The notes under the pieces were generated by a model, which was not told the DNA's origin, ran no database searches, and was given only the letters and a program-made list of their open reading frames with translations. Made by a program: the position numbers and the translations under genes. A stretch of 16,240 bases of DNA, from the NCBI RefSeq assembly GCF_030454045.1, contig NZ_JAKDJE010000067.1:1-16240 (forward strand). The letters run 5' to 3'. The DNA is from Psychrobacter sp. (GTDB lineage: Bacteria; Pseudomonadota; Gammaproteobacteria; Pseudomonadales; Moraxellaceae). Below are positions 1 through 7,973 of this stretch, one piece after another (position 1 is the stretch's first letter; each line of letters starts with the position of its first letter).

Positions 1-24
1 TTGACCTTCGTTAACGGAGTATCA

Positions 25-294
25 ATGGCTAGCAATGACTTATGCAAGAGATCTATTAACTCCGAACAAATTTTTAGTGAACTTACGCGTTTAACTCATT
101 CGTTTTTATACCGATTTTATCTTGATATTTATAAGCCTGATTATAACCTTCCCGCCTTCTTTTATCGTTATGAGTTTGCGGATTGCCTGTTTGACGATGA
201 TCTAATAGCGGCAAGAAGAGCTACTACTGGCATGATTAAAACCCCATTTTCGATAGCCATCTGTATCAAGATGAATGGCACCAGTCGCATATAA
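25..294 (+). CDS. Possible small hypothetical protein, doubtful
   Basis: An 89-codon open frame begins at an ATG preceded by GGAG with a five-base gap, which is a good ribosome binding site. The frame is also open to the left edge of the window. The product resembles nothing I recognise. It has mixed composition, with several aromatic residues in the middle (LYRFYLDIY) and no obvious signal peptide or membrane segment. Its last 93 bases run antisense to the 3' end of the M15-type peptidase gene, and that part is probably just a shadow of the peptidase. It could be a real short gene, the remnant of an older one, or chance. The start signal is the only positive evidence. Confidence 0.22.
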   Translation: MASNDLCKRSINSEQIFSELTRLTHSFLYRFYLDIYKPDYNLPAFFYRYEFADCLFDDDLIAARRATTGMIKTPFSIAICIKMNGTSRI

Positions 295-1170
295 GCCCAA
301 ACCAAAGTTGTAAGGTTTGCCTTGATACTGCCAAAACTGGCACAAACCATCTTGCATCGTACTAAGACGCCATAAATTGTCTTCGTATTCTGGCACCCAA
401 ATATCCATAGCACTTGCATTCATATGTTTGCTACTGTCAGCACCGCCAGCACATTCATTGAGGCCAGGGCTACGATACACCGAGCGTATCTCAGTACTTA
501 GAGGCAAGATGCCTTGATTTTTTAGCTCACTATAGAGGTGTAGTGTTGGCACGATATTGGCCCACAACTCTCGCGGCGGTAGCTGATAAGGCTCATAACC
601 ACACTTATCCCAGCTGCGCGCGGTGGTCAGTAGCTGGGACAGTGGTGGTACATTTTGCGCACCCACACGCGAGCTCAAATAACGCTGATATTCGGCTACT
701 TGCTGAGCACGGTAACTGTTACTGTTGAGCCATGCATTAAAATCCATACTCGTAAAATCGTTATAAGCGCGATTGTATGTATTATTTGCTGTGCTGTAGC
801 TGTTATTGCGGTAAGTTGTATTATAAGTCGGTCTGCGTTGGTTCACATTAACGCGTTGGTTTTCTTCAATGGACAGACTGGCATCAATTTCAAAATCACG
901 CTGCTTTTGTGCAATCAAGCTTTGCATACTATCGCCATTTGATGCATTTGCGCCACTTAACATAGTGACACCAGGGCGCTGACTAGAGACATTGTTAGAA
1001 GGCGATATATAAGCATTGCTAGTGTCGCCACTACCTTGCCGAACTTCGATACGGCGTTCACTACTATCAGTTATAATAGCGGCATGAACACTGAGACTAC
1101 TTGCACAAACAATCAGTGCCAAAATAGATCGATGAATTTGCCTGTGGTGATAGGTTTTTAATTTTGTCAT
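202..1170 (-). CDS. Secreted M15-family zinc peptidase (D-Ala-D-Ala carboxypeptidase-like)
   Basis: The 322-residue product starts with a likely Sec signal peptide: basic residues, a hydrophobic run at about 15-27, and a cleavage site near VHA at 28-30. It should act in the periplasm. Residues 31-140 are low complexity and rich in Asn, Ser, Tyr and Gln, probably a linker. The C-terminal domain, about 175-322, carries the zinc-site pattern of the M15_3 group: SVYRSP at 230-235, SKHMNASAMD with H249 and D256, and GAIHLD with H300. Members of this group cut D-Ala-containing peptidoglycan peptides. C190, C240, C277 and C320 could form disulphides. The exact substrate is not known from the sequence. 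The ATG lacks a clear Shine-Dalgarno sequence. The gene is divergent from rodA, which fits a cell-wall role. Confidence 0.85.
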   Translation of the reverse strand: MTKLKTYHHRQIHRSILALIVCASSLSVHAAIITDSSERRIEVRQGSGDTSNAYISPSNNVSSQRPGVTMLSGANASNGDSMQSLIAQKQRDFEIDASLSIEENQRVNVNQRRPTYNTTYRNNSYSTANNTYNRAYNDFTSMDFNAWLNSNSYRAQQVAEYQRYLSSRVGAQNVPPLSQLLTTARSWDKCGYEPYQLPPRELWANIVPTLHLYSELKNQGILPLSTEIRSVYRSPGLNECAGGADSSKHMNASAMDIWVPEYEDNLWRLSTMQDGLCQFWQYQGKPYNFGLGLYATGAIHLDTDGYRKWGFNHASSSSSCRY

Positions 1171-1452
1171 TACAAGAATCTACCGCTAAAAACGTTTTAT
1201 CGATACTATCAAATTTTCAGCGAGCAGGCTAAACTATCGCCTCTAAACGGAGACGTGATATTCGTAATTAACACTTATCCTCATCATTTTTATAATTACG
1301 TGACTTTATTGCCTAGATGTTAAGTATCTGCTTGTTTTTTTGTCCGTGAGCTTCTATTAGAATAGAAACCGTCAAATACTCATCATAGATTTTATATAAG
1401 ACAGCTTAGATAACCTCTCCCTTTTACTCCAACTGCTAGCCAAACTTTGCCT
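1171..1452. promoter_or_regulatory. Divergent intergenic region between the M15 peptidase and rodA
   Basis: This 282 bp AT-rich spacer must contain promoters for both divergent genes, but I could not assign convincing -35/-10 pairs. It holds two inverted-repeat signals. CGTAATTA at 1263-1270 is repeated in inverted form at 1293-1300, with centres 30 bp apart, about three helical turns. TTCTATT-AG-AATAGAA lies at 1352-1367, about 85 bp before the rodA start. Both could be operator sites, but no regulator is identifiable. Confidence 0.4.
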
Positions 1453-2595
1453 ATGTCTTCTAACCCGCAATACCGTTTTTCACGTCAGAGCCATCACTTA
1501 GGCCAAAGTCATGCACCGACGATCTGGCAACGTATTCACATCGATCCGTGGTTAACCTTGCTATTATTAACGGTTTGCTGTATTGGTCTGACGATTTTAT
1601 ATAGTGCTGCCAGTCAAGACGTCGGCATGGTCATACGCCAAATGGTAAGCTATGGTGTGGCATTTACCGTTATGTTTGCCATGGCACAAATACCGCCCAG
1701 CCTCTACCGTACCTTTACGCCTGTGTTTTATGTACTGGGTCTTATATTATTGGTATTGGTTGATATCATTGGTGAGGTTCGTATGGGTGCTCAGCGCTGG
1801 ATCAACTTACCTGGGTTTGGTAGCGTACAGCCATCTGAGTTTATGAAGCTTGGGATGCCGATGATGTGTGCTTGGTTTTTGTCCAAGCGTGATCTTCCAC
1901 CATCACCGTCCAGTATTGCCATCACTCTGGCATTGATTATCGTTCCTGTATTGCTGATTGCAAAAGAGCCTGATCTTGGCACTTCGCTTTTAGTCGCTGC
2001 TAGTGGCATTTTTGTGCTGTTCTTGGCAGGTCTGTCTTGGCGTCTGATTTCTGCTGCTGTGATTTTAGCGATACCTTTTATTGCGTTTGCTTGGAACTTT
2101 TTGTTGCATGATTATCAGCGTACGCGCGTCCTAACCTTACTCAATCCTGAAGCCGATGTACAAGGTGCTGGGTGGAATATTATTCAGTCAAAGACAGCCA
2201 TTGGTTCAGGCGGTCTCACTGGCAAAGGCTACCTAGAAGGGACACAGTCACACCTGCATTTTTTACCAGAAGGTCACACTGATTTTATCATCGCTGCATT
2301 CTCTGAAGAGTTTGGCTTATTGGGTGTGATGTTATTGATGTTTATCTATTTTTGCCTTTTGTCGCGCGCCTTATATATCGCTTTTACCCATCCCGATGTT
2401 TATAGTCGGCTGCTAGCTGGGGCAATCGCGATGTCTTTTTTCGTTTATATATTCGTCAATGTCGGTATGGTAGGTGGTATTTTACCTGTTGTCGGTGTGC
2501 CCTTACCTTTTATCAGCTATGGTGGTACCGCTATCGTGACTTTGATGGCAGGGTTTGGCTTATTGATGTCGATTCACACTCACAAATCTGGTTAA
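1453..2595 (+). CDS. rodA: Rod shape-determining protein RodA, peptidoglycan glycosyltransferase
   Basis: RodA is a SEDS-family inner-membrane enzyme that polymerises lipid II into glycan strands for side-wall growth together with PBP2. The 380-residue product has about ten hydrophobic segments and the family signatures: a GAQRWINLP block followed by QPSEFMKL, AKEPDLGTS, LLNPEADVQGAGWNIIQSK, a HFLPEGHTDFI block and VVGVPLPFISYGG. The aspartate in EGHTDF, about residue 277, corresponds to the essential SEDS aspartate. The length fits the family. A TTG two codons upstream at 1447 is also possible, but ATG at 1453 is preferred. Neither has a strong ribosome binding site. The PBP2 gene that often precedes rodA is not here; a divergent peptidase gene takes its place. 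Confidence 0.96.
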   Translation: MSSNPQYRFSRQSHHLGQSHAPTIWQRIHIDPWLTLLLLTVCCIGLTILYSAASQDVGMVIRQMVSYGVAFTVMFAMAQIPPSLYRTFTPVFYVLGLILLVLVDIIGEVRMGAQRWINLPGFGSVQPSEFMKLGMPMMCAWFLSKRDLPPSPSSIAITLALIIVPVLLIAKEPDLGTSLLVAASGIFVLFLAGLSWRLISAAVILAIPFIAFAWNFLLHDYQRTRVLTLLNPEADVQGAGWNIIQSKTAIGSGGLTGKGYLEGTQSHLHFLPEGHTDFIIAAFSEEFGLLGVMLLMFIYFCLLSRALYIAFTHPDVYSRLLAGAIAMSFFVYIFVNVGMVGGILPVVGVPLPFISYGGTAIVTLMAGFGLLMSIHTHKSG

Positions 2596-2874
2596 AAACA
2601 CTTATAATCAATACCTTATATATAAAACATCAGTAAATTATCATTGAAATATGACAAACACACATCATTTATATCTCTCAAAAACACTGAGCATAAAATA
2701 AAGCACTCTCGCATGACTAATGACAACAAAGTTTAGATTAAATCAAAGTATCAGCGATTTTTCTACTATCAATATTTTGTTACTTTTAATAGATACTACA
2801 TAATCCCAGTCATGACTAGCCTATCAAAAGGCTTTATAAGACATAAAGCATTGTTATTTAATTACTTGTATCAT

Positions 2875-2898
2875 ACTGTCATTAACAGTGATTTTTTT
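2875..2898 (+). terminator. Weak candidate intrinsic terminator
   Basis: A five-base stem ACTGT/ACAGT with a CATTA loop is followed after GA by seven T. The stem is short and AT-rich, and it lies 280 bp past the rodA stop. It may end the rodA transcript or an unseen small RNA, or be chance in AT-rich DNA. Confidence 0.25.
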
Positions 2899-3483
2899 AA
2901 CAAAAATGAATTGTAAACCAGGGCTTAAATATTTTATTTCTTGTTTTTTACAAAAAATTGCGTTAACCTCGTTTTACTGTACTTTGATACATAACCCGTA
3001 CATAGCAGCTAATAAACTTTGCATTTAATTATATTTTGGTTGTAGATTGGTCGTATAGTTAGCATCTTGTAGATTTAGAGCTTTCAAACACACTACTTAA
3101 TTAACGGTTTGATAACAAAGCATCACGTAAGAACCTTTACACTCTTTATTAAGTTAGCAATATTGAAACGCCTGACTGTCGAGCATTTTATAGATACAAC
3201 ATATAGTGATATTGATACTTAACTCTTTAGATTAAAAATAAGTACTCAATGAATATCGCTGGCTATCATTTGAGCATGTCCTAAGTAATGTCGGTGACTA
3301 TCACCACTTATGAACATGAAATGAAAAATTACCATATATGAAAACCTATAGAAGTTTTCTATTAAATATTGGCCATAATACAAACCAAAGATTAATAGAA
3401 ATAGCGTGAGCCACTGTTATATCACTCTAACGCTGTCATACTTTATCTAAAGCACTTAGATTAGGTTTTACTATATAAGTTAT

Positions 3484-3488
3484 AGAGG
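3484..3488 (+). promoter_or_regulatory. Ribosome binding site deciding the rlpA-like start
   Basis: AGAGG lies five bases before the ATG at 3494. It fixes this ATG as the start, and that start gives an N-terminus that looks like a signal peptide. Confidence 0.7.
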
Positions 3489-3493
3489 TATTT

Positions 3494-4108
3494 ATGAATA
3501 AGCGTTTATCTGGTTTACTTACTATGTCAGCGGTTTTATTTGCTGGCTCAGCAGTTGCAACAAATGTAAATGCTGTAGAAGCAAAGACCTCCCTTGCAAT
3601 GATCTCGCAAGATAACGCCCCCCATATTGATCGTGTGCTTGGAGAGCTTAGCCGCCAACATGATGGCGCGTCAAGCTTAGTCAAGTCAGCCCGTCAGCCC
3701 ACTTCATTGGCACTTAGCAGCTCGCTACTGGCTAACGATACAACACAAGTCACCAATGACGAAGATGTACTAGAGCGCCTCACAGCAGTCGCTTCTAACT
3801 CGGTTAACAAGTTTAAGCAAACAGGGCTTGCCTCTTGGTATGGTCGTAAGTTTCATGGCCGCAAAACTGCTAGTGGTGAAACTTTTGATATGAATGGTTT
3901 GACGGCAGCACATCGCTCATTACCACTCAACTGCTATGTCAAAGTGACTAACAAGACGAATGGCAAGAGCGTTGTAGTAAAAGTGAACGATCGTGGTCCA
4001 TTCCATGGCAATCGCGTATTAGATTTATCGTATGGTGCAGCTAAGCGCCTAGGTATCACTAATAAAGGGGTCGGTAATGTTGCTATTGAGCGTGTTTCAG
4101 GACCTTAG
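3494..4108 (+). CDS. rlpA: RlpA-like septal ring lytic transglycosylase family protein (double-psi beta-barrel)
   Basis: The 204-residue product starts with a Sec signal peptide (KR at 3-4, hydrophobic 7-22, probable cleavage near ATNVNA, 22-27). There is no lipobox cysteine, so unlike E. coli RlpA it is probably soluble or secreted rather than a lipoprotein. Residues 111-200 form the double-psi beta-barrel: GLASWYGRKFHGRKTASGE, then GLTAAHRSLP with H140, then VKVNDRGPFHGNRVLDLS with D166. RlpA enzymes cut naked glycan strands at the septum. There is no C-terminal SPOR domain, which in classical RlpA binds denuded glycan, and residues 30-105 are an unrecognised linker. The match to the domain is clear. 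True lytic transglycosylase activity and septal location are inferred. Confidence 0.85.
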   Translation: MNKRLSGLLTMSAVLFAGSAVATNVNAVEAKTSLAMISQDNAPHIDRVLGELSRQHDGASSLVKSARQPTSLALSSSLLANDTTQVTNDEDVLERLTAVASNSVNKFKQTGLASWYGRKFHGRKTASGETFDMNGLTAAHRSLPLNCYVKVTNKTNGKSVVVKVNDRGPFHGNRVLDLSYGAAKRLGITNKGVGNVAIERVSGP

Positions 4109-4128
4109 TTTTAAAACTTATAGCATAT

Positions 4129-4167
4129 AAAAAAGCCCTTAACTTATCATGAGTTAGGGGCTTTTTT
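4129..4167. terminator. Bidirectional intrinsic terminator between rlpA and radA
   Basis: A 16-base stem (4129-4144 with 4152-4167) contains one G-T pair and a seven-base loop TATCATG. It ends in six T on the plus strand and, by symmetry, six T on the minus strand. It lies 20 bases after the rlpA-like stop and 31 bases after the radA stop, so it can end both convergent transcripts. Confidence 0.93.
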
Positions 4168-4197
4168 GATCAGATCTTTTATACTTTTCAAGATTGG

Positions 4198-5637
4198 TTA
4201 TAACTCAAACGCACTTTCGATGGCATCATCAAGACGTTCAACGGCAATCACATTGATACCCTTAAACTGAGGAGCTCCTTTGGCAGGTGCATTGGCTTTT
4301 GGAATAATCGCATGTTTGAACCCATGCTTCATTGCTTCTTTCAAGCGTTCTTGACCATTTGGTACTGGGCGAATTTCACCAGATAACCCAACCTCACCAA
4401 ACACTGCTAATGAAGATGGTAATGGCTTTTCTTTGATGCTTGATGCACATGCCAATAATACTGCCAAATCAGATCCTGTTTCTATCACTTTGACGCCGCC
4501 CACGACGTTGACGTAGACATCCTGTCCACTGGTATGAATACCGCCGTGACGATGCATAACTGCAAGCAGCATAGACAATCGCTGAAAATCTAAACCCAAT
4601 GCCATGCGCCTAGGCGAGCTCTGAGAGTCATCAACCAGTGCCTGAACCTCTACTAATAGGGGTCTGGTACCTTCACGGCTGACCATGACGACAGATCCAG
4701 CAACAGGCTTATCATAACGGCTCAAAAATATTGCTGATGGATTGGCCACTTCTTTGAGTCCCATGTCTGTCATGCCAAAAATACCGAGCTCATTGACCGC
4801 GCCAAAACGGTTTTTGACCGCACGAATCATCCGAAAGCGCGAGTCAGACTGACCCTCAAAATATAAGACGGTATCAACCATATGCTCAAGCACCCGTGGG
4901 CCTGCTAGCGTCCCCTCTTTCGTCACATGACCCACTAAAAAGAGCGCTGTGCCCGTTTGCTTTGCATAGCGTGTCAAAATTGCAGCCGACTCTCTTATTT
5001 GACTGACACCACCTGGTGCAGAGTTGATGGCATCCGTATAGATGGTTTGAATAGAATCAATAATAGCGATAGCGGGCTGCTCTTGAGTCAAGGCCGCACA
5101 AATGGTTTCTACATTGGTTTCGGCCAGTACGCGAAGCCTGTCAGCAGGTAAGTCTAATCGCTTGGCACGCATGGCAACCTGCGCAAGTGACTCCTCACCC
5201 GTCACATACAGTGCACTTCCTGCCAGTGACTCTGCTCGCGCCATATTGGTCGCTGTCTGTAATAATATGGTTGACTTACCAATACCAGGATCACCGCCAA
5301 TGAGCACTACGGAGCCTGCAACCAATCCGCCTCCCAATACGCGATCAAACTCGCTGATACCTGTTGGTAAACGCGTGTCTAACGTCACACTTACGGCATT
5401 AAGTGGCATAACAGCGCTATGAGTACCCGAGTAATTACCAGCTGGTGTCCCAACTGTACTGCGAGCGCTCGCTCTGCTGGCATTAGACTTGGTAGTGCCC
5501 TTATTGTGGTGCGGCATACTGACATTTGGCGCTTCAACCAAGCTATTCCATTCACCGCAATCTGTACACTGCCCTGCCCATTTACCAAAATGCGCACCGC
5601 ACTCCTGACAGACATAGCTGCTTTTGTTTTTTGCCAT
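4198..5637 (-). CDS. radA: DNA repair protein RadA
   Basis: RadA is a hexameric, ATP-driven helicase-like protein that helps process recombination intermediates with RecA. The 479-residue product has the usual domains in order: a four-cysteine zinc finger (C10, C13, C24, C27), a RecA-like ATPase with Walker A GGDPGIGKST at 114-123, the RadA-specific KNRFG motif at 275-279, and a C-terminal Lon-protease-like domain (with VYVNVVGGVKV near 380 and a GLSGEIRPV segment). The length is slightly above the typical 455-460 residues because of a Ser/Thr/Asn-rich linker at about 36-80. AAGG lies about ten bases before the ATG. It is downstream of lptB on the same strand, but 266 bp away, and probably has its own promoter. 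Confidence 0.97.
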   Translation of the reverse strand: MAKNKSSYVCQECGAHFGKWAGQCTDCGEWNSLVEAPNVSMPHHNKGTTKSNASRASARSTVGTPAGNYSGTHSAVMPLNAVSVTLDTRLPTGISEFDRVLGGGLVAGSVVLIGGDPGIGKSTILLQTATNMARAESLAGSALYVTGEESLAQVAMRAKRLDLPADRLRVLAETNVETICAALTQEQPAIAIIDSIQTIYTDAINSAPGGVSQIRESAAILTRYAKQTGTALFLVGHVTKEGTLAGPRVLEHMVDTVLYFEGQSDSRFRMIRAVKNRFGAVNELGIFGMTDMGLKEVANPSAIFLSRYDKPVAGSVVMVSREGTRPLLVEVQALVDDSQSSPRRMALGLDFQRLSMLLAVMHRHGGIHTSGQDVYVNVVGGVKVIETGSDLAVLLACASSIKEKPLPSSLAVFGEVGLSGEIRPVPNGQERLKEAMKHGFKHAIIPKANAPAKGAPQFKGINVIAVERLDDAIESAFEL

Positions 5638-5903
5638 AAATCACAAGCCTTATTCAGATAGTGAGTCGAGAATCATACGTAATCTATTGAGATGGGTTTG
5701 TTAGTACTAGTAGGGAAATCGTTATAGGTTAGAACAGCCGTCAATATAATAGGCTGTTCTAGAAAGAGTCATGACAAGCAGGGAGATACTGTAAATACAA
5801 ACGAGGTGGTGACTGCCAGCTCTCAGAGTAGATGATGAGATCAATACCAGCAATCAATAGATAAGAGAAGTTACCTTGAGGGATTAAATTACAGGATACC
5901 AAA
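5638..5903. other. lptB-radA spacer with a perfect hairpin
   Basis: There is no gene here. The main feature is the 10 bp inverted repeat at 5730-5761, described separately. The promoter of radA should lie on the minus strand between this repeat and position 5638, but no good -35/-10 pair stands out. Confidence 0.45.
5730..5761. repeat. Perfect inverted repeat (hairpin) between lptB and radA
   Basis: TAGAACAGCC at 5730-5739 pairs exactly with GGCTGTTCTA at 5752-5761 around a 12-base AT-rich loop. There is no T-run on either side, so it is not a classical intrinsic terminator. It could stabilise the 3' end of the lptB transcript, act as an operator for radA, or be a repeated palindromic element. 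No second copy occurs in this window. Confidence 0.6.
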
Positions 5904-6680
5904 CTAGACTTGGAAATCTTTACCTAAGTAGACAGATTTCACCAAATCATTGTCTAAGACCTCAGAAGAGGTACCTTCTGCAATAATCGCCCCTTCTGAG
6001 ACAATATAAGCTTTTTCGCAAATAGCCAAAGTCTCTCGAACGTTATGATCAGTAATCAACACCCCAATACCACGATTCTTGAGCGTCAAAATAACGTCTT
6101 TGATATCGCCGACTGAAATAGGATCCACCCCTGCAAAAGGCTCATCCAATAGAATAAACTTAGGATCAGCGGCCAGTGCTCGCGCAATCTCACAGCGACG
6201 ACGCTCACCGCCTGAGACACTCATACCCAGTGAGGTACGCACATGTTCTAGATGGAACTCACTGATCAGTTTTTCAAGCTCTTGCTGCTGCTCCGTTTTA
6301 CTCAATTGTGTACGAGTCTGCAAAATGGCTAAGATATTATCTTCAATGGACAGCTTACGAAAAATGGATGCTTCTTGCGGCAAATACCCAATGCCAGCAC
6401 GAGCGCGTTCGTGCATCGCGTATTTAGATAAATCCATTTTTCCTAAAGTGACACGGCCTTTATCCATATTTACCAGACCCACCACCATATAAAAACTGGT
6501 TGTTTTGCCCGCACCATTGGGTCCTAACAGTCCGACCACTTGTCCTTGCTCAACAGAAAATGAGACATCTTTAACAACCCAGCGCTTACCATAACGTTTA
6601 CCCAAATTTTGCATTGTTAGGCGAGCGACAGGCACCGTGTTAGTATTTGCAGCCAGCTCTACCTTTTTATTATCACTCAT
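5904..6680 (-). CDS. lptB: LPS export ABC transporter ATP-binding protein LptB
   Basis: LptB is the cytoplasmic ATPase of LptB2FGC, which pulls lipopolysaccharide from the inner membrane and pushes it along the Lpt bridge. The 258-residue product has Walker A GPNGAGKTT at 53-61, a Q-loop in YLPQEAS at about 99-105, the ABC signature VSGGER at 155-160, Walker B FILLDEP at 175-181 and the H-loop histidine H212 in TDHNV. It is slightly longer than E. coli LptB (241) because of an N-terminal extension of about 15-20 residues. It is the last gene of the kdsD-kdsC-lptC-lptA-lptB run, 69 bp after lptA. The lptF and lptG membrane genes are elsewhere, as usual. In E. coli rpoN follows; here it does not. 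Confidence 0.97.
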   Translation of the reverse strand: MSDNKKVELAANTNTVPVARLTMQNLGKRYGKRWVVKDVSFSVEQGQVVGLLGPNGAGKTTSFYMVVGLVNMDKGRVTLGKMDLSKYAMHERARAGIGYLPQEASIFRKLSIEDNILAILQTRTQLSKTEQQQELEKLISEFHLEHVRTSLGMSVSGGERRRCEIARALAADPKFILLDEPFAGVDPISVGDIKDVILTLKNRGIGVLITDHNVRETLAICEKAYIVSEGAIIAEGTSSEVLDNDLVKSVYLGKDFQV

Positions 6681-6749
6681 AACTTACTCTTACTGTCAAA
6701 AAACTCAAGCATCACTAAAACCTGCATATCAATACGTTGGTTGATTCAA

Positions 6750-7307
6750 CTAACGTACGCCACTTTGGTTGGTGTTATTGTTGGGTGGAAATACCAGCTC
6801 TACGCGCTGATTACCACCAGCCGTCGCTTCTACGTCCCCTGCTTTTAAGCTATAACGAATAACATTACCGGCAAAACTTGCGCCATTTTGTACCAGTTTG
6901 GCATTTCCTGTTAGAGTGATAATGCCAGATACTGCATTGTAATCAATCTTATTTGCTTGACCTTTGGCTAAGCCTTTTTCTTGCGTCACCACTTGCTGCA
7001 TAGTGGCTGGACGACCAGTAGCCACTGCCGAATTGATACTACGCTGAGGGGATAGATTGACGGTAATATTATCCGCCGTCATCTTAAAAGTACCTTGAGT
7101 AATAATAACGTTGCCAGAATAACTGGTGACGCCTGTGCGCTCACTGTAGGTGGCTTTGTCCGCGAGCAATTTTATTTGTTGATTGGCATCTGAGGGCAAA
7201 GCGTGGCTATACAATGGCAAGGTTAATAGCATGACCGTTGGCAAAGCGCGAATTTTGTGTAAGCAGAGTAAGGATGCGCGCAAAGTAGGCAAAAATTTAG
7301 ATTTCAT
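6750..7307 (-). CDS. lptA: Periplasmic lipopolysaccharide transport protein LptA
   Basis: LptA forms the periplasmic bridge that carries LPS from LptC to LptD. The product from the chosen start is 185 residues. It begins MKSKFLPTLRAS, has a hydrophobic signal segment (ALPTVMLLTLPL) and a cleavage site near SHA, then the OstA/LptA beta-jellyroll with repeats such as ADKATYSERTG, SYSGNVIITQG and IDYNAVSGIITLTGNAKL. An in-frame ATG 15 codons upstream at 7352 would add MKFANPINNYETSHS. I prefer 7307 because the signal peptide then starts properly and the length equals that of E. coli LptA. Neither start has a strong ribosome binding site. lptC ends 81 bp upstream and lptB begins 69 bp downstream. 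Confidence 0.93.
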   Translation of the reverse strand: MKSKFLPTLRASLLCLHKIRALPTVMLLTLPLYSHALPSDANQQIKLLADKATYSERTGVTSYSGNVIITQGTFKMTADNITVNLSPQRSINSAVATGRPATMQQVVTQEKGLAKGQANKIDYNAVSGIITLTGNAKLVQNGASFAGNVIRYSLKAGDVEATAGGNQRVELVFPPNNNTNQSGVR

Positions 7308-7388
7308 AGAATGACTCGTTTCATAATTGTTGATAGGATTTGCAAACTTCATGCTAGCTGCTGTTCATATAATAACGAAAGATTTGGT

Positions 7389-7973
7389 TTAAAACAGCGC
7401 TTTGTCTTGACGATCAGCAGGCGTAAAAGCGACAGCAACTTGGCCAAATTCATAGTCGCCCGTTTCAAGATTGGCAGTCATACTAGAGGCTTCAAAACGA
7501 TTCATACCTTGCTCAATCTTAACAGGATCTTCGCTGTATACTTGACCTGACTTTGTATTACCTTTTAGCGTACTGCCAGTCACTTTAATAGGCTCAATAT
7601 CAGGCGCGTCTTTGTTGCCTTCGCTAACCAACGTAAAGCCACCAGATAAGCTAAGCTCACCAGTTTGCTGACTGATGGCTGCACGGCCTGCTTGAATACG
7701 ATAGCGCTGATCTGCTGATGGCTCCCAGTTCATTGTAATACCTGACATCTCATCTTGATCGGTTTTGGGATTATGCGTTAAGGACTCAGCCGTCAGCTCA
7801 TATTCAGTCTCACCTTGATCATTCGTCTGTACTGCTTTGATATCAGTGGCTTCATAATCGACATCTGTCGTCTCAATATTGACTGGTGTCGTCACCTCCC
7901 CTTGCTGCTGAAAGAACCAACCTGCAATACCTGCAATTATCAATGCTAATATAATTAAGACACGTGTATTCAC
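7389..7973 (-). CDS. lptC: LPS export ABC transporter periplasmic protein LptC
   Basis: LptC is a bitopic inner-membrane protein that receives LPS from LptBFG and hands it to LptA. The 194-residue product has one N-terminal membrane helix (about 4-20) and a periplasmic LptC beta-jellyroll, seen in YELTAESLTHNPKTDQ, MNWEPSADQRYRIQAGRA and the TGELSLSGG stretch. The start codon is GTG at 7973. It overlaps the kdsC stop as GTGA, which indicates translational coupling. AGGA lies nine bases upstream inside the end of kdsC. The N-terminal half and the gene order make the identity firm even though the family diverges strongly in sequence. Confidence 0.93.
   Translation of the reverse strand: MNTRVLIILALIIAGIAGWFFQQQGEVTTPVNIETTDVDYEATDIKAVQTNDQGETEYELTAESLTHNPKTDQDEMSGITMNWEPSADQRYRIQAGRAAISQQTGELSLSGGFTLVSEGNKDAPDIEPIKVTGSTLKGNTKSGQVYSEDPVKIEQGMNRFEASSMTANLETGDYEFGQVAVAFTPADRQDKALF

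Larger units (their letters stand above)
2596..3493. other. Gene-free AT-rich stretch of about 900 bp
   Basis: There is no open frame longer than about 20-30 codons with a start signal on either strand, and no tRNA-like fold or protein similarity. Visible short signals are a perfect 10 bp palindrome AGTCATGACT at 2808-2817, a weak hairpin with a T-run at 2875-2898, a 5 bp inverted repeat GGTGA/TCACC at 3293-3305, and TTTAGATTAAA occurring twice (near 2732 and 3225). It includes the promoter of the downstream rlpA-like gene, but I cannot place it. It may be a decayed gene or host a non-coding RNA. Confidence 0.5.

Noticed and set aside
655..942. Plus-strand 95-residue open frame opposite the M15 peptidase
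   Set aside because: It lies wholly antisense to a well-supported gene with signal peptide and zinc motifs, and has no ribosome binding site or recognisable motif.
2596..3493. Possible tRNA or rRNA in the long gap
   Set aside because: No cloverleaf, no GGTTCGA-type T-arm and no rRNA-like conserved stretch could be found.
5102..5422. Plus-strand 106-residue open frame inside radA
   Set aside because: It is antisense to the RadA ATPase core; its composition matches a reverse-complement shadow.
6079..6492. Plus-strand 137-residue open frame inside lptB
   Set aside because: It is fully antisense to conserved LptB motifs; Ser/Arg-rich shadow sequence.
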